Origin: Gammaproteobacteria bacterium | Lineage (GTDB): Bacteria; Pseudomonadota; Gammaproteobacteria; Pseudomonadales; Azotimanducaceae | Length of the DNA stretch: 64,000 nucleotides | NCBI GenBank assembly: GCA_026713185.1 | Contig: JAPOOX010000258.1 | Span: 1 to 64,000 of the forward strand | Direction: 5' to 3' | In this document: in pieces, positions 1 to 7,710 of the stretch | Layout: each line of letters begins with the position of its first letter | Position numbering within the stretch: position 1 is the stretch's first letter | Position numbers and translations under genes: made by a program | Notes under the pieces: generated by a model | Database searches by the model: none | What the model was told of the DNA's origin: nothing | The model's input: the letters and a program-made list of their open reading frames with translations, nothing else

Positions 1-672
1 CCTGCCAGATGGATCAAAGACACCAACTCCACCGCCGCCGGCAAGGGCTACCCAGACTCGACCGTCTTGTGATACAACCAATCCATCCGGGCTTCCCTGC
101 TCTTCCCCGATTCGTGCGAATACCTGTTTCTCTCCCAGTGTCCCATCTTCATGGACAGCATACTTGTGTACAGTCTGCCGCCTTGAATCCGAGTGATACA
201 GGGTTCCGCCATCCGGTGAAAATCCCAGGCCATTGTTCAGTCTGATATCAGTGGCAACTTTTTTTGACGATGCATCCAGATCAATCAGATACAAATCACC
301 GGCTCGTGGCTCCAGTCCATCTTCGAAAACCGGACTCGACCCCAGGGAACCTGCGTATATCCTGCCGGCCGCGTCCGTGGTGATATCATTGAACCCGACG
401 ATACCCGCAGCTTCGTCCCGGTCCATAAGGGTGACTGTTGCACCGCCGTCAAAAGGCTTGAAAGCAATATTCCGACCACTCACCACCAGCCCGCCTTCCT
501 GGTGTACTGACATACCGCCAATACCCCGACGATGCTCGAACACGCTCGACACGTTTCCGGAAGGATCAACGATATAAACACCTCCATTCAGAACATCGCT
601 GAAAATCAAGCCCTTGCCCTGTATCCACACGGGGCCTTCTATCAGGCCATATCCCTCACACAGTGTGTCCAT
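1..672 (-). CDS. SMP-30/gluconolactonase family protein (C-terminus outside window)
   Basis: The reverse strand is open from an ATG at 672 to the window edge (224 codons), so the C-terminus is missing. The product begins MDTLCEGYGLIEGPVWIQG; the EGPVW motif near residue 12 is the metal-binding glutamate motif of the SMP-30/gluconolactonase/LRE six-bladed beta-propeller family. Later motifs (NNGLGFSPDG, GSPDGLVV) are repeat-blade signatures with the expected Asn and Asp ligands. Family members hydrolyse sugar lactones or related esters, usually in the cytoplasm. It lies 56 bp downstream of an aldehyde dehydrogenase on the same strand, so the two may be one operon oxidising a sugar- or lactone-derived aldehyde. 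The substrate cannot be told from sequence. Confidence 0.85.
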   Translation of the reverse strand, partial: MDTLCEGYGLIEGPVWIQGKGLIFSDVLNGGVYIVDPSGNVSSVFEHRRGIGGMSVHQEGGLVVSGRNIAFKPFDGGATVTLMDRDEAAGIVGFNDITTDAAGRIYAGSLGSSPVFEDGLEPRAGDLYLIDLDASSKKVATDIRLNNGLGFSPDGGTLYHSDSRRQTVHKYAVHEDGTLGEKQVFARIGEEQGSPDGLVVSQDGRVWVALAGGGGVGVFDPSGR

Positions 673-728
673 AAATTCTCCCTGGGGACCATCAGATTTA
701 AGGCTGGATTGCCGACGATGCCAGGGTC

Positions 729-2159
729 TTATGCCACTCTCGGTGCAAACACTGCCTTGGTTTCGAGGAATTCCTCAAAACCGAGTTCACCCCATTCACG
801 GCCGTTACCGGAAGCCTTGTAGCCGCCAAATGGAGCGTTGAAGTCAGGACCACTGCCATTGATATGGACATTACCCGTGCGGATTTGCGCCGCGACTTCC
901 TGAGCATGTTCAACACTGCCGGACTGGACATAGCCAGACAATCCATAGGGTGTATCATTGGCGATCTGGATCGCTTCTTCTTCCGTTTCGTAAGGAAGAA
1001 TCGTCAATACAGGGCCGAATATCTCCTCCCGGGCAATCGTCATGTCATTGCTGACATTACCGAATACGGTGGGTTTGACGAAATAACCAACATTCATGCC
1101 TTCGGGTCGACCGGTACCGCCGGTGACCAGGGTCGCGCCCTCGTCAATGCCTTTTTGAATCAGTCCCTGAATCTTGTCAAACTGTACTTCGCTGACCACG
1201 GGACCAATGTTGGTGCCGCTTGCGAACGGGTCGCCCGCCTTAGTGCTTTCTGCCACTTCCCGGGCGATCTCCAGTGCATCGTTGTGGACATTCGCCGGAA
1301 CCAGCATACGGGACGGTGCGTTACAGGACTGGCCGGAATTCTGAAATATCTGGCTCACCCCACCACTCACCGCCTGCTTGAGGTCCGCATCCTCCAGAAT
1401 GATGTTGGCGGACTTGCCGCCCAACTCCTGGGCCACGCGCTTGACCGAATCCGCGGCTGCCCTGGCAACCTGAATACCCGCGCGGGTTGAGCCAGTGAAT
1501 GACATCATATGGATATCAGGATGACCGGAAAGCGCTTCGCCTACTGTAGGTCCATCACCGTTCACCAGGTTGAAAACACCTTTGGGAACACCGGCTGCAT
1601 CCAGAATCTCGGCCAGGATAATGGCGTTTACCGGCGCCACTTCACTCGGCTTTAATACCATGGTGCAACCCGCCGCCAGCGCCGGGGCAACCTTGCAGGT
1701 AATCTGGTTCATGGGCCAGTTCCAGGGTGTGATCAGTCCGCAGACACCCACTGGCTCCTTTCTGAGCTTGTACGATCTCTTCTGTTCTTCCCACTGGTAG
1801 TCCTTCAGAATCTGCATCGCCGTCGAAAAGTGCATCTGACCAGTCATGGCCTGCGCTGCGTTGGATAACCAGATAGGCGCGCCCATTTCAGTGGATATGG
1901 TTTGTGCAATTTCTTCATAGCGTTTTCCGTATTCCGCCAGAATTGCTTCAAACAACTCGACTCTCTCCTGCGGGGTGGTCCGCAAGAATTGCTCAAAGGC
2001 GTCGGCAGCAGCAGACACTGCTTTATCTACATCGGCGGCACTACCCAGACTGATCCTGGCAAACGGTTCTTCGGTGGCCGGATTAATGACATCCAGTGTT
2101 CTGGGTGTAACGGGGTCAACCCATTCACCATCGATATAAAATTTAAGATGTTCTTTCAT
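729..2159 (-). CDS. NAD(P)+-dependent aldehyde dehydrogenase
   Basis: A 476-residue ALDH-superfamily enzyme oxidising an aldehyde to its acid. Visible in order: the Rossmann segment with TPWNWP (Asn about 147, which stabilises the oxyanion) and KPSEVAP; SFTGSTRAG; the general-base glutamate in ELGGKSANIIL (about E245); the nucleophile in NSGQSCNAPSR (about C279); and the late EEIFGPVL motif. I chose the ATG at 2159 over an in-frame start 33 bp upstream because a GGAG Shine-Dalgarno sits about 10 bases before it and the product then starts like the family (MKEHLKFYIDGEWV). The gluconolactonase fragment follows on the same strand. Subfamily and substrate are uncertain. Confidence 0.93.
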   Translation of the reverse strand: MKEHLKFYIDGEWVDPVTPRTLDVINPATEEPFARISLGSAADVDKAVSAAADAFEQFLRTTPQERVELFEAILAEYGKRYEEIAQTISTEMGAPIWLSNAAQAMTGQMHFSTAMQILKDYQWEEQKRSYKLRKEPVGVCGLITPWNWPMNQITCKVAPALAAGCTMVLKPSEVAPVNAIILAEILDAAGVPKGVFNLVNGDGPTVGEALSGHPDIHMMSFTGSTRAGIQVARAAADSVKRVAQELGGKSANIILEDADLKQAVSGGVSQIFQNSGQSCNAPSRMLVPANVHNDALEIAREVAESTKAGDPFASGTNIGPVVSEVQFDKIQGLIQKGIDEGATLVTGGTGRPEGMNVGYFVKPTVFGNVSNDMTIAREEIFGPVLTILPYETEEEAIQIANDTPYGLSGYVQSGSVEHAQEVAAQIRTGNVHINGSGPDFNAPFGGYKASGNGREWGELGFEEFLETKAVFAPRVA

Positions 2160-2288
2160 GTTGGATGTTCTCCGGGTAATTTTGAGAACCACCTAAGGGT
2201 GGCCCTGGGAAACAGGGATGCCTACGCTACAAATTCAGTGTATTGCTGTCAAGGTTCAAACTTCACCCGTCACAATACAATTGGGGGG

Positions 2289-2921
2289 CTATGTATGATC
2301 CTCCAGAAGAATATCATCCTCGTCCTTGCGGTCCAGATTCAGCGCGAGGTCGGAAGACACCTGGGTATCAACCCATTTGGCGACAGCACCTACAATCTGA
2401 TTGATTTTCTTGCTCGACGTATCAATCACTTTTACCTGCCAGCGCGGGTCTCCGCTTTTCCACTGCTGCCAGTTTTCCCAATTCATCCTTTTGTAACCCT
2501 GCCTGGTGATAACCCGCGGATACCACTCTGGGTCAACTGCGTGTACCCGTAGCCATGCAGACCAGGACAGCAGTTCCATAGTTGCCGTTCCGTCGTTGCT
2601 TCGAACACGCCGGATACGCTCTATATCCGAGCAATCCAGCAGGCAGACTCCCAATCCATCAATCTGCCGTATGGAAGGGCAGGCGAGAATTTCACCATAG
2701 ACTGCACCCCCACAGATGATGGTGTCCTGACCAAGATGCTGATTGCTGATACTTTTGCTGATCCAGAATTCAGTCTGTTCCTGGCGCCATCGGGTGTCTG
2801 CGCCTTCCGGGACACCACGTTCATCAAAATCATGTATGGAATATTCGGGGAATTTTGCCGTTAACCCTGGGATAACCGCAGTCTTGCCGGAACCACTTGC
2901 ACCAGTGACAAAGAGGAGCAT
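2289..2921 (-). CDS. P-loop ATPase/kinase-like protein
   Basis: A 210-residue protein starting MLLFVTGASGSGKTAVIPGL, with a Walker A motif (GASGSGKT, residues 7-14) directly at the N-terminus as in small-molecule kinases and AAA-type P-loop proteins. A possible Walker B/acidic segment is GLGVCLLDCSD near residue 90, and an Arg-rich DIERIRRVR follows as a lid might. The tail is charged (DRKDEDDILLEDHT). No substrate-binding signature is recognisable. It is on the same strand as the aldehyde dehydrogenase, 129 bp upstream of that gene's start, and its own start lies about 210 bp from the divergent tRNA-Arg. Confidence 0.6.
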   Translation of the reverse strand: MLLFVTGASGSGKTAVIPGLTAKFPEYSIHDFDERGVPEGADTRWRQEQTEFWISKSISNQHLGQDTIICGGAVYGEILACPSIRQIDGLGVCLLDCSDIERIRRVRSNDGTATMELLSWSAWLRVHAVDPEWYPRVITRQGYKRMNWENWQQWKSGDPRWQVKVIDTSSKKINQIVGAVAKWVDTQVSSDLALNLDRKDEDDILLEDHT

Positions 2922-3095
2922 ATCTCACCTCGTACATCTCAATTAGAATCCAACCCAAACAAGCAGGCGGCTGTTGCGCAATTGTCCACTGACCACGTCC
3001 CCATGCAAGCCTTCTTTTCTCTTTTTTGATTCCTCACTGCTTGCATGTAATGCGTTTCGACTTATGTCGCATGGGTCGAAGACCGGCGCCTCAAG

Positions 3096-3124
3096 TTGAC
3101 GGCAGGTGATGCCACGATGATAAT
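3096..3124 (+). promoter_or_regulatory. Sigma-70 promoter of the tRNA-Arg/tRNA-Ser pair
   Basis: TTGACG at 3096-3101 and GATAAT at 3119-3124 are separated by exactly 17 bases, close to the sigma-70 consensus. The -10 box ends 9 bases before the tRNA-Arg 5' end, so transcription would begin almost at the mature tRNA. Confidence 0.7.
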
Positions 3125-3133
3125 ACCTTCTCT

Positions 3134-3210
3134 GCGCTGGTAGCTCAGTTGGACAGAGTTCCTGGCTACGAACCAGGCGGTCGGGGGTTCGAATCCCTCC
3201 CAGCGCGCCA
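3134..3210 (+). tRNA. tRNA-Arg (anticodon ACG)
   Basis: A 77-base cloverleaf. The acceptor stem GCGCTGG pairs with CCAGCGC, followed by an encoded CCA. The D arm is TAGCTCAGTTGGACAGAG, the anticodon stem CCTGG/CCAGG encloses CTACGAA (anticodon ACG), and the T arm is GGGGGTTCGAATCCCTC. ACG is normally edited to ICG by TadA to read CGU/CGC/CGA. It is 29 bp upstream of tRNA-Ser and probably cotranscribed. Confidence 0.97.
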
Positions 3211-3239
3211 GTCAAGATGAAAATCAACTCATTGTGACC

Positions 3240-3330
3240 GGAGAGGTGGCCGAGTGGCTGAAGGCGCTCCCCTGCTAAGGGAGTATGGGTTAATAGCCCA
3301 TCGAGGGTTCGAATCCCTCCTTCTCCGCCA
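3240..3330 (+). tRNA. tRNA-Ser (anticodon GCT), integration target
   Basis: A 91-base class II tRNA with a long variable arm. The acceptor GGAGAGG pairs with CTTCTCC (one G-T), CCA is encoded, and the anticodon loop CTGCTAA (anticodon GCT, reading AGC/AGU) lies between CTCCC and GGGAG. Its 3' end from 3295 is repeated exactly at 11786-11821, so this tRNA is the attachment site of the defense island. The gene is intact because the element restores the 3' end. Confidence 0.97.
3295..3330 (+). repeat. attL core (3' end of tRNA-Ser)
   Basis: 36 bases from the variable arm through the T arm and acceptor to CCA, identical to 11786-11821. Going further upstream, seven more bases match with one mismatch (43 bp in all). 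Confidence 0.9.
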
Positions 3331-3347
3331 ATAAAACAATAACTTAG

Positions 3348-3418
3348 GTGTCCATCGTGTCTAACTTTAGGGGTGTTTTGGGATAGTTTAGGCTCCAGTT
3401 AGATACGATTTTGGACAC
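3348..3418. repeat. Imperfect inverted repeat just inside attL
   Basis: GTGTCCATCGTGTCTAAC (3348-3365) faces GTTAGATACGATTTTGGACAC-type sequence at 3398-3418. The arms match apart from one substitution and a 3-base insertion. It sits 17 bp inside the island end, where integrase arm-type or excisionase sites usually lie; that role is inferred. It could instead be a terminator for the ABC-3C operon, which ends at 3435. Confidence 0.45.
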
Positions 3419-3434
3419 GATTTTCACTTTATTG

Positions 3435-5375
3435 CTAGTCGACTCGAGGCCAATCGTCGGGGACGAGCTTCAACCCCTGGCGCCATCGCTCGACAACAGC
3501 GTCCTGGTACCAATCCTCGTTGATATCAGCATGCTCCGTGATCACCACTTGGAAGTGCGGCGCTCGCTCGTTGACGATGTCGAAGACGAAACGAAACATA
3601 CGCAAGACTGCCTCGCGATCATTCTCGCTGACAGTAGACATCGAGCCGTCGGTGTCTTTTTCTGGAGGGAAGTACACCTGCGAGGGTTGGTCCAAGAACA
3701 GAAATCTTGGGACTGGCCGATCGCGATCTACGAACCATTCATGGAGAGCAAGGTGTCCGATCAGGTGGTAGCCGACCCAATTTTCGCCGCTACCCATGCG
3801 GTCCATCGGAACGGGGCCGTCCGGTGTATCAGCAACAATGGTCAGCTTCTTGAGATCCAAACGTAGCGGCGATGCCGAATGTTCCAGCTCTAGTGACCAC
3901 GCCCAATCACTCATGCGCCGGCCCAGAATCGACGTAATCGAATCAATTCGTTCCTTAACGCGTTCCTCGCTGAGTTCGGCCTCAAGGCTTTCACATTGAT
4001 CTCGCAAACGTTGTGCTTCGCGCTCGAGCGCTTGTGTGTCTGGCAGGTCCGGTAGACTTTCGAGATAAAGGCTAATGCGTCCCACGATAAGCGCGCGCCT
4101 CGTCGCTTCATCCCTTAGCTGTTGGACTCGGTCGCTAGTGCTTTGCACCACCTCCATCTCTGCACGGTTTCTGGACAGTTCCGCTTGAACAGCTTGCAGT
4201 TTGGACTCGAGCTCCGAAATCGCCCGCTCTACCTGCGGGGCCGCTCGTTTCACGGTGTCCAGCCGCGATGTGATATCGGTCAGGACTCCCTGTAGCTGCC
4301 CCACTTCTGGGAGATCCGCAGGTTCACCGAGGTCCTGGGAGCACAACGGGCAGGTATGAGTCGGATCTGACCCGTCGAAGATCCCGATAGATACTAACCG
4401 CGCGCGTTGCTCCGAGGCTTCGCGTGAAAAGGCCGATTCATCATGTTCGAAAGAGCGCGCGGCCGCGATTTCATCTCTTAGCTGTCTCTGCTGACGCTGT
4501 AGTTGATTTCTTTCGTCGCTGAGGCGCTGATATTCTGTTTCGTCCGGCGCATCTACATCGATTGCAGTTCCGGGCAGATCTGCGACTCCGCGAAGAGCAG
4601 AGACCACCTCTTCCCATGTGCTCGCCAACGACGTTGACAAGCCGGCGTTACGCGCTTCCGCGAGGAGCGTCGATGCTTTTGTAACGCCATCACCTCGCAA
4701 CGACGAAAGCTCTCGAAGTTGCCTTTCATGTTGACGCAACCGGTCTTTGAGGCGCTTCAACTCTTCGCGCCTTTTAAGGTAGTCGTCGTCGACAGCCCCC
4801 AAGAGATATGGCAGCGTGTCTTTGAGGGCTTGCGCGATGAAGTTGTCTGCTGCGCCATGAAATAACTGTTGGCGACGAATGATTTCATCCTGTGGCTGAA
4901 AACAGAGCGCCAAGGCATGTCGTATAGTCGCTGACAGGGGTGGTCGCGTTTGCCCTTCAGGGGGCTCGTGAAGGTTATCGCTGATCCCTCCCCAGCTGGT
5001 AAGGAGACCTCCGAGCCCTCTCGTGTTTGTTGTCTGCCGTAGGCTGCGATGTTCGGGGATGACGACTTCGTCACCGATGTCGACAAAGCAATCCTCGCTA
5101 GACGCAGCTGTTGGATCTGGACAGCGGCGCGCAACAAACGCTTCACCAGTTTTCAGTTTGAATCGTAATCCGAACCAGGAAACGGAGCGTCGAATTGGTC
5201 CCTCAGGAACTCGACATTCACCGGCACCGAAGCAGTAGTCGACGATGTCAACCAGCGCCGACTTTCCAGTTTTCGATGCACCAGTGATGATATTGACCTG
5301 TCCAGATCTTAAGGAAAGGACGCGTCGTTGGCCGTCGTGACTGTAAATCACTATGTCGAGAATTTGCATGGTCAT
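3435..5375 (-). CDS. ABC-3C system ATPase (DUF3732, Rad50-like)
   Basis: A 646-residue SMC/Rad50-like ATPase. The Walker A motif GASKTGKS is at residues 32-39, followed by DIVDYCFG. Two long heptad-rich coiled-coil stretches flank a zinc-hook-like TCPLCSQDLG. The C-terminal half has a signature-like MGSGENWVGYHL and the Walker B stretch FLFLDQPSQVYFP, which is diagnostic of the DUF3732 family. In ABC-three-component systems this protein is thought to act as the sensor/motor that controls the effector. I start it at the ATG at 5375, which overlaps the middle-component stop by 4 bp (ATGA); the upstream extension to 5432 is the preceding gene in another frame. It is the last gene of the operon. 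Confidence 0.85.
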   Translation of the reverse strand: MTMQILDIVIYSHDGQRRVLSLRSGQVNIITGASKTGKSALVDIVDYCFGAGECRVPEGPIRRSVSWFGLRFKLKTGEAFVARRCPDPTAASSEDCFVDIGDEVVIPEHRSLRQTTNTRGLGGLLTSWGGISDNLHEPPEGQTRPPLSATIRHALALCFQPQDEIIRRQQLFHGAADNFIAQALKDTLPYLLGAVDDDYLKRREELKRLKDRLRQHERQLRELSSLRGDGVTKASTLLAEARNAGLSTSLASTWEEVVSALRGVADLPGTAIDVDAPDETEYQRLSDERNQLQRQQRQLRDEIAAARSFEHDESAFSREASEQRARLVSIGIFDGSDPTHTCPLCSQDLGEPADLPEVGQLQGVLTDITSRLDTVKRAAPQVERAISELESKLQAVQAELSRNRAEMEVVQSTSDRVQQLRDEATRRALIVGRISLYLESLPDLPDTQALEREAQRLRDQCESLEAELSEERVKERIDSITSILGRRMSDWAWSLELEHSASPLRLDLKKLTIVADTPDGPVPMDRMGSGENWVGYHLIGHLALHEWFVDRDRPVPRFLFLDQPSQVYFPPEKDTDGSMSTVSENDREAVLRMFRFVFDIVNERAPHFQVVITEHADINEDWYQDAVVERWRQGLKLVPDDWPRVD

Positions 5376-5869
5376 GGGCGGACCCCGATTAGCGCAAGCA
5401 CGGTTGCGCCGTTTCCGGTCTGGGCAAACCACCTACCAACGAAATCAGCGCGCCGCGCGCAAAGACGCACTTCATCGCTCGTATCTTGAAGTGAACGGTT
5501 GATCGGTCGCCGCCAGTTGTCATTCGGTCGAAGTCGACCGTTTTCAATCTGGATTGCGCCTTGCATACCGCCGAATAGAATGCCTTCTCTCGTAAAAGTG
5601 ACGAGCGCCTTCGACCGGGTAGCAATTCGCCCCGGCGCAAGAGGATTGGTACTGATCCAGACCGCCAACGACGTGCGAGTATCGCGAGGAAGTGCTTCTC
5701 TTGTTGCGCGGTGAAGCACCATTGGCAAGACCAAGAATGATTCTTCAAAAGACAAGCCGTCAGGATTGACGCTGACGTAGCCCTTTGCGGCCCACCAAAG
5801 AAGCAACGAACAGAACGCCGGGTTCAATAGCACTTGTTCTTCTCTCGATCGCTCGGTCCACTGAGTCAT
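5372..5869 (-). CDS. ABC-3C system middle component
   Basis: A 165-residue protein with the N-terminal signature LLNPAFCSLLLWWAAKGY and the FEESFLVLPMVLH stretch typical of 'three component ABC system middle component' proteins, small helical adaptors between the nuclease effector and the DUF3732 ATPase. It overlaps the effector stop and the ATPase start by 4 bp each (both ATGA), so all three are probably translationally coupled and made in fixed ratio. Its length is normal for the family. No catalytic motif is visible, consistent with an adaptor role. Confidence 0.83.
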   Translation of the reverse strand: MTQWTERSREEQVLLNPAFCSLLLWWAAKGYVSVNPDGLSFEESFLVLPMVLHRATREALPRDTRTSLAVWISTNPLAPGRIATRSKALVTFTREGILFGGMQGAIQIENGRLRPNDNWRRPINRSLQDTSDEVRLCARRADFVGRWFAQTGNGATVLALIGVRP

Positions 5870-7095
5870 GTCGCTCCCGTCCCAGTGCGTAGTAGATCAG
5901 CGAGGTGCTCTCGAAAGTCGATGTGCCAACCGACGCGCAGGTCGTCTGAGAGCATATGCAAAGATCCGCGACTGACAAACGGTTCTGTCACATACGGGCG
6001 AATTGGTAACAACGTCTGTTCGGCCCATTTGAGAAGCTTGCGAGCCGCAGCCTCCTTCACGTCAGCGGTCGCAGAGTCCCAGAGTTCATCACGCATGGCC
6101 TCGAACGTGAGCTCCCACTCTTCTACGAGGCGCTTTTCGTATTTGTGCAAGTCCATGCCGACGATCAAGTCGTCTCGCAGCCAACGAGATCGTTGTTCGA
6201 ATGCTCGATAGTAGTCTCGTATTGCAGCCGCGATCCGGCGCTTTCCGGCTTTTGTGAGTTCAATCTGTCGAACGAAGTTCGAGTTCTTGTGCTCTTCCCT
6301 TTTGGCTTCGTCAAGGGAGAATTCGAGGAGGTCATCGTCAATGGGAAGTGCTTGTTGCTTGAACTGCTCTCGCAAGTCTGACATCTGCGATTCCAGTTCG
6401 ACTGAACCAATACGGTCGGTTGCCGCCATAGAAAGCTGCTGCAAAACACGGCGGAGCCACCAACCTTCAAGTCGTTGAAGGAACGCAGCATGGTGCTCGC
6501 GGCCAGCGGCCCAATAAACCTCTTGCGTAAGTTCGTCGTCGAGGTTTGTTACTGAGGGTGCGGAATCAAGTACCGTTACTTTTTCAAGTATGTCGAGCCT
6601 TGTCGACTCGTCGACAGCCAGGAAAGCTTCATAGGCCTTGGCGTTTGCTTGGTTGATAGACGTCGTTGCGGTTGCGGTCAGCGTGTATTGAGCGGCGAAT
6701 ACGTCTCTCTGTGAGGCCCGAAGATTCCATGCCGCACTTCCGCTTGGCGCGGATGACGTCGTGACAAGGTATAGATTGCTTTGCGGGGTGACTTCTCCGG
6801 ACAGGCGGCCTTCGAACCATATGCGCAGCGTCTTCCATAGGTCCGAACTGGCATCGGTCAAAGTACCGGTGCCACTCTTATGATGCTTAGTCTGAAGAAG
6901 CTCGGTAGGCTCGCCACCTGTTGTTTCAAACGTAACATCGTCGAGCGTTTCGATGCCGACTAAGAACTCGGGGTCCGTCTTCAGCCGCCTAAGCGTCCAG
7001 AGCAATGCCGACCGAACTTGATAAAGGTAGCCAAGCGTTGCATCGACGGCGGAAAAATCAGATAGACCTTGGTGGGTCACTGCTGTTTTCCCCAT
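5866..7095 (-). CDS. ABC-3C system effector with N-terminal nuclease-like domain
   Basis: A 409-residue protein. Near the N-terminus is an acidic pair (D52-D53) followed by E65-L-L-Q-T-K70, which fits a PD-(D/E)XK nuclease core of the Mrr/Cap4 (DUF4297) kind. The N-terminal segment SDFSAVDATLGYLYQVRSAL resembles other DUF4297-like proteins, where it recognises DNA. The rest (about 200-409) is charged, helical and typical of the C-terminal region of ABC-3C effectors. Inferred role: degrading DNA once the ATPase senses infection. The ATG at 7095 overlaps the stop of the recombinase remnant (7077), so this gene was formerly expressed behind the integrase. No separate promoter is obvious. Confidence 0.75.
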   Translation of the reverse strand: MGKTAVTHQGLSDFSAVDATLGYLYQVRSALLWTLRRLKTDPEFLVGIETLDDVTFETTGGEPTELLQTKHHKSGTGTLTDASSDLWKTLRIWFEGRLSGEVTPQSNLYLVTTSSAPSGSAAWNLRASQRDVFAAQYTLTATATTSINQANAKAYEAFLAVDESTRLDILEKVTVLDSAPSVTNLDDELTQEVYWAAGREHHAAFLQRLEGWWLRRVLQQLSMAATDRIGSVELESQMSDLREQFKQQALPIDDDLLEFSLDEAKREEHKNSNFVRQIELTKAGKRRIAAAIRDYYRAFEQRSRWLRDDLIVGMDLHKYEKRLVEEWELTFEAMRDELWDSATADVKEAAARKLLKWAEQTLLPIRPYVTEPFVSRGSLHMLSDDLRVGWHIDFREHLADLLRTGTGAT

Positions 7096-7488
7096 TTACT
7101 CAAGACTTTCTGCCCGGCATCACTGGCGTCCTTCGGGATCCACCGATAGTAGACCCGCGCCGTGAACATCCAGTCGGTATGACCCATTTGCGCGGCGACC
7201 CACTGCGGTGACTCGCCCGCCATCAACGACATCGAAGCGAACGTATGACGCATCTGGCCGGGTGGACGATAGCGAACGCCAGCCCGTCGGGAAAGCGTGT
7301 TCCATTGCCGAGTACGAAGCGCCTGGTCGCCTGTCCATCGTACCCGCGTATGCAGATTCTGGAAAACCTCGGCACCCTTCAGGAATGTATGTTCCTTCTG
7401 AGCCTTGAGCGCGGCAAGCGCCGGTGGCAGGAGGTTGACCGTGCGCTCGCCAGCTTCCGTTTTGTATCCTCGATTTCATACGCGTCCT
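7077..7488 (-). pseudogene. C-terminal remnant of a tyrosine recombinase (island integrase)
   Basis: Reading the minus strand and ending at TGA 7077, the frame encodes TEAGERTVNLLPPALAALKA and later PGQMRHTFASMSLMAGE, WVAAQMGHTDW and VYYRWIP. These are box II Arg (RHTFA), the GH motif and the nucleophilic Tyr of phage-type integrases. The N-terminal two thirds are gone: hairpin element copy A abuts at 7489 and no integrase sequence continues beyond it. At about 7461-7466 the upstream frame (DAYEIEDTK) and the downstream frame (TEAGERT) are joined only by a one-base slip in an A run, suggesting a further frameshift. It presumably once mobilised this island. Not functional as it stands. Confidence 0.8.
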
Positions 7489-7584
7489 GAATAAATGGGT
7501 TCGGAGTAAAGTGCCGGAGTAAAACGTCACGCTTTTGCAGCAACGTTGAGTTTTACTCCGGCACTTTACTCCGACCCCACTATT
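7489..7584. repeat. Hairpin element copy A
   Basis: Starts with GAATAAATGGGTTCGG, a diverged form of the family left end GAACAAACGGGGTCGG. It continues through the 5' arm (GGAGTAAA twice), the 26-base centre starting CGTCACGCTTTTGC, and the 3' arm to CCGACCCCACTATT. It truncates the integrase remnant. In the same orientation as copies B, D and E. Confidence 0.9.
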
Positions 7585-7600
7585 CAGGCAACTAGGGAGG

Positions 7601-7639
7601 TCAATTTTATTGTCCGATAGGGGGTCAAAATATTGTCCG
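7601..7639. repeat. Tandem terminal-like repeats
   Basis: TCAATTTTATTGTCCG (7601-7616) and TCAAAATATTGTCCG (7625-7639) are direct repeats 24 bases apart, followed by TTGACAAC. They look like the end of a lost insertion sequence, but no transposase is nearby and I cannot assign a family. Confidence 0.35.
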
Positions 7640-7710
7640 TTGACAACAGTTTCGTCTCACCCAAAAGACCCAATAAGATTCGAATGGATGCTTCCCGATC
7701 AACTTCGCGT

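Noticed and set aside
2943-3227. 94-residue minus-strand reading frame over tRNA-Arg
   Set aside because: It is the antisense of a tRNA; its peptide pattern (IRTPDRLVRSQ) is the common false translation of tRNA genes.
7120-7530. 136-residue minus-strand frame over the integrase remnant
   Set aside because: Another frame gives clear integrase motifs; this frame runs through the hairpin element and resembles nothing.
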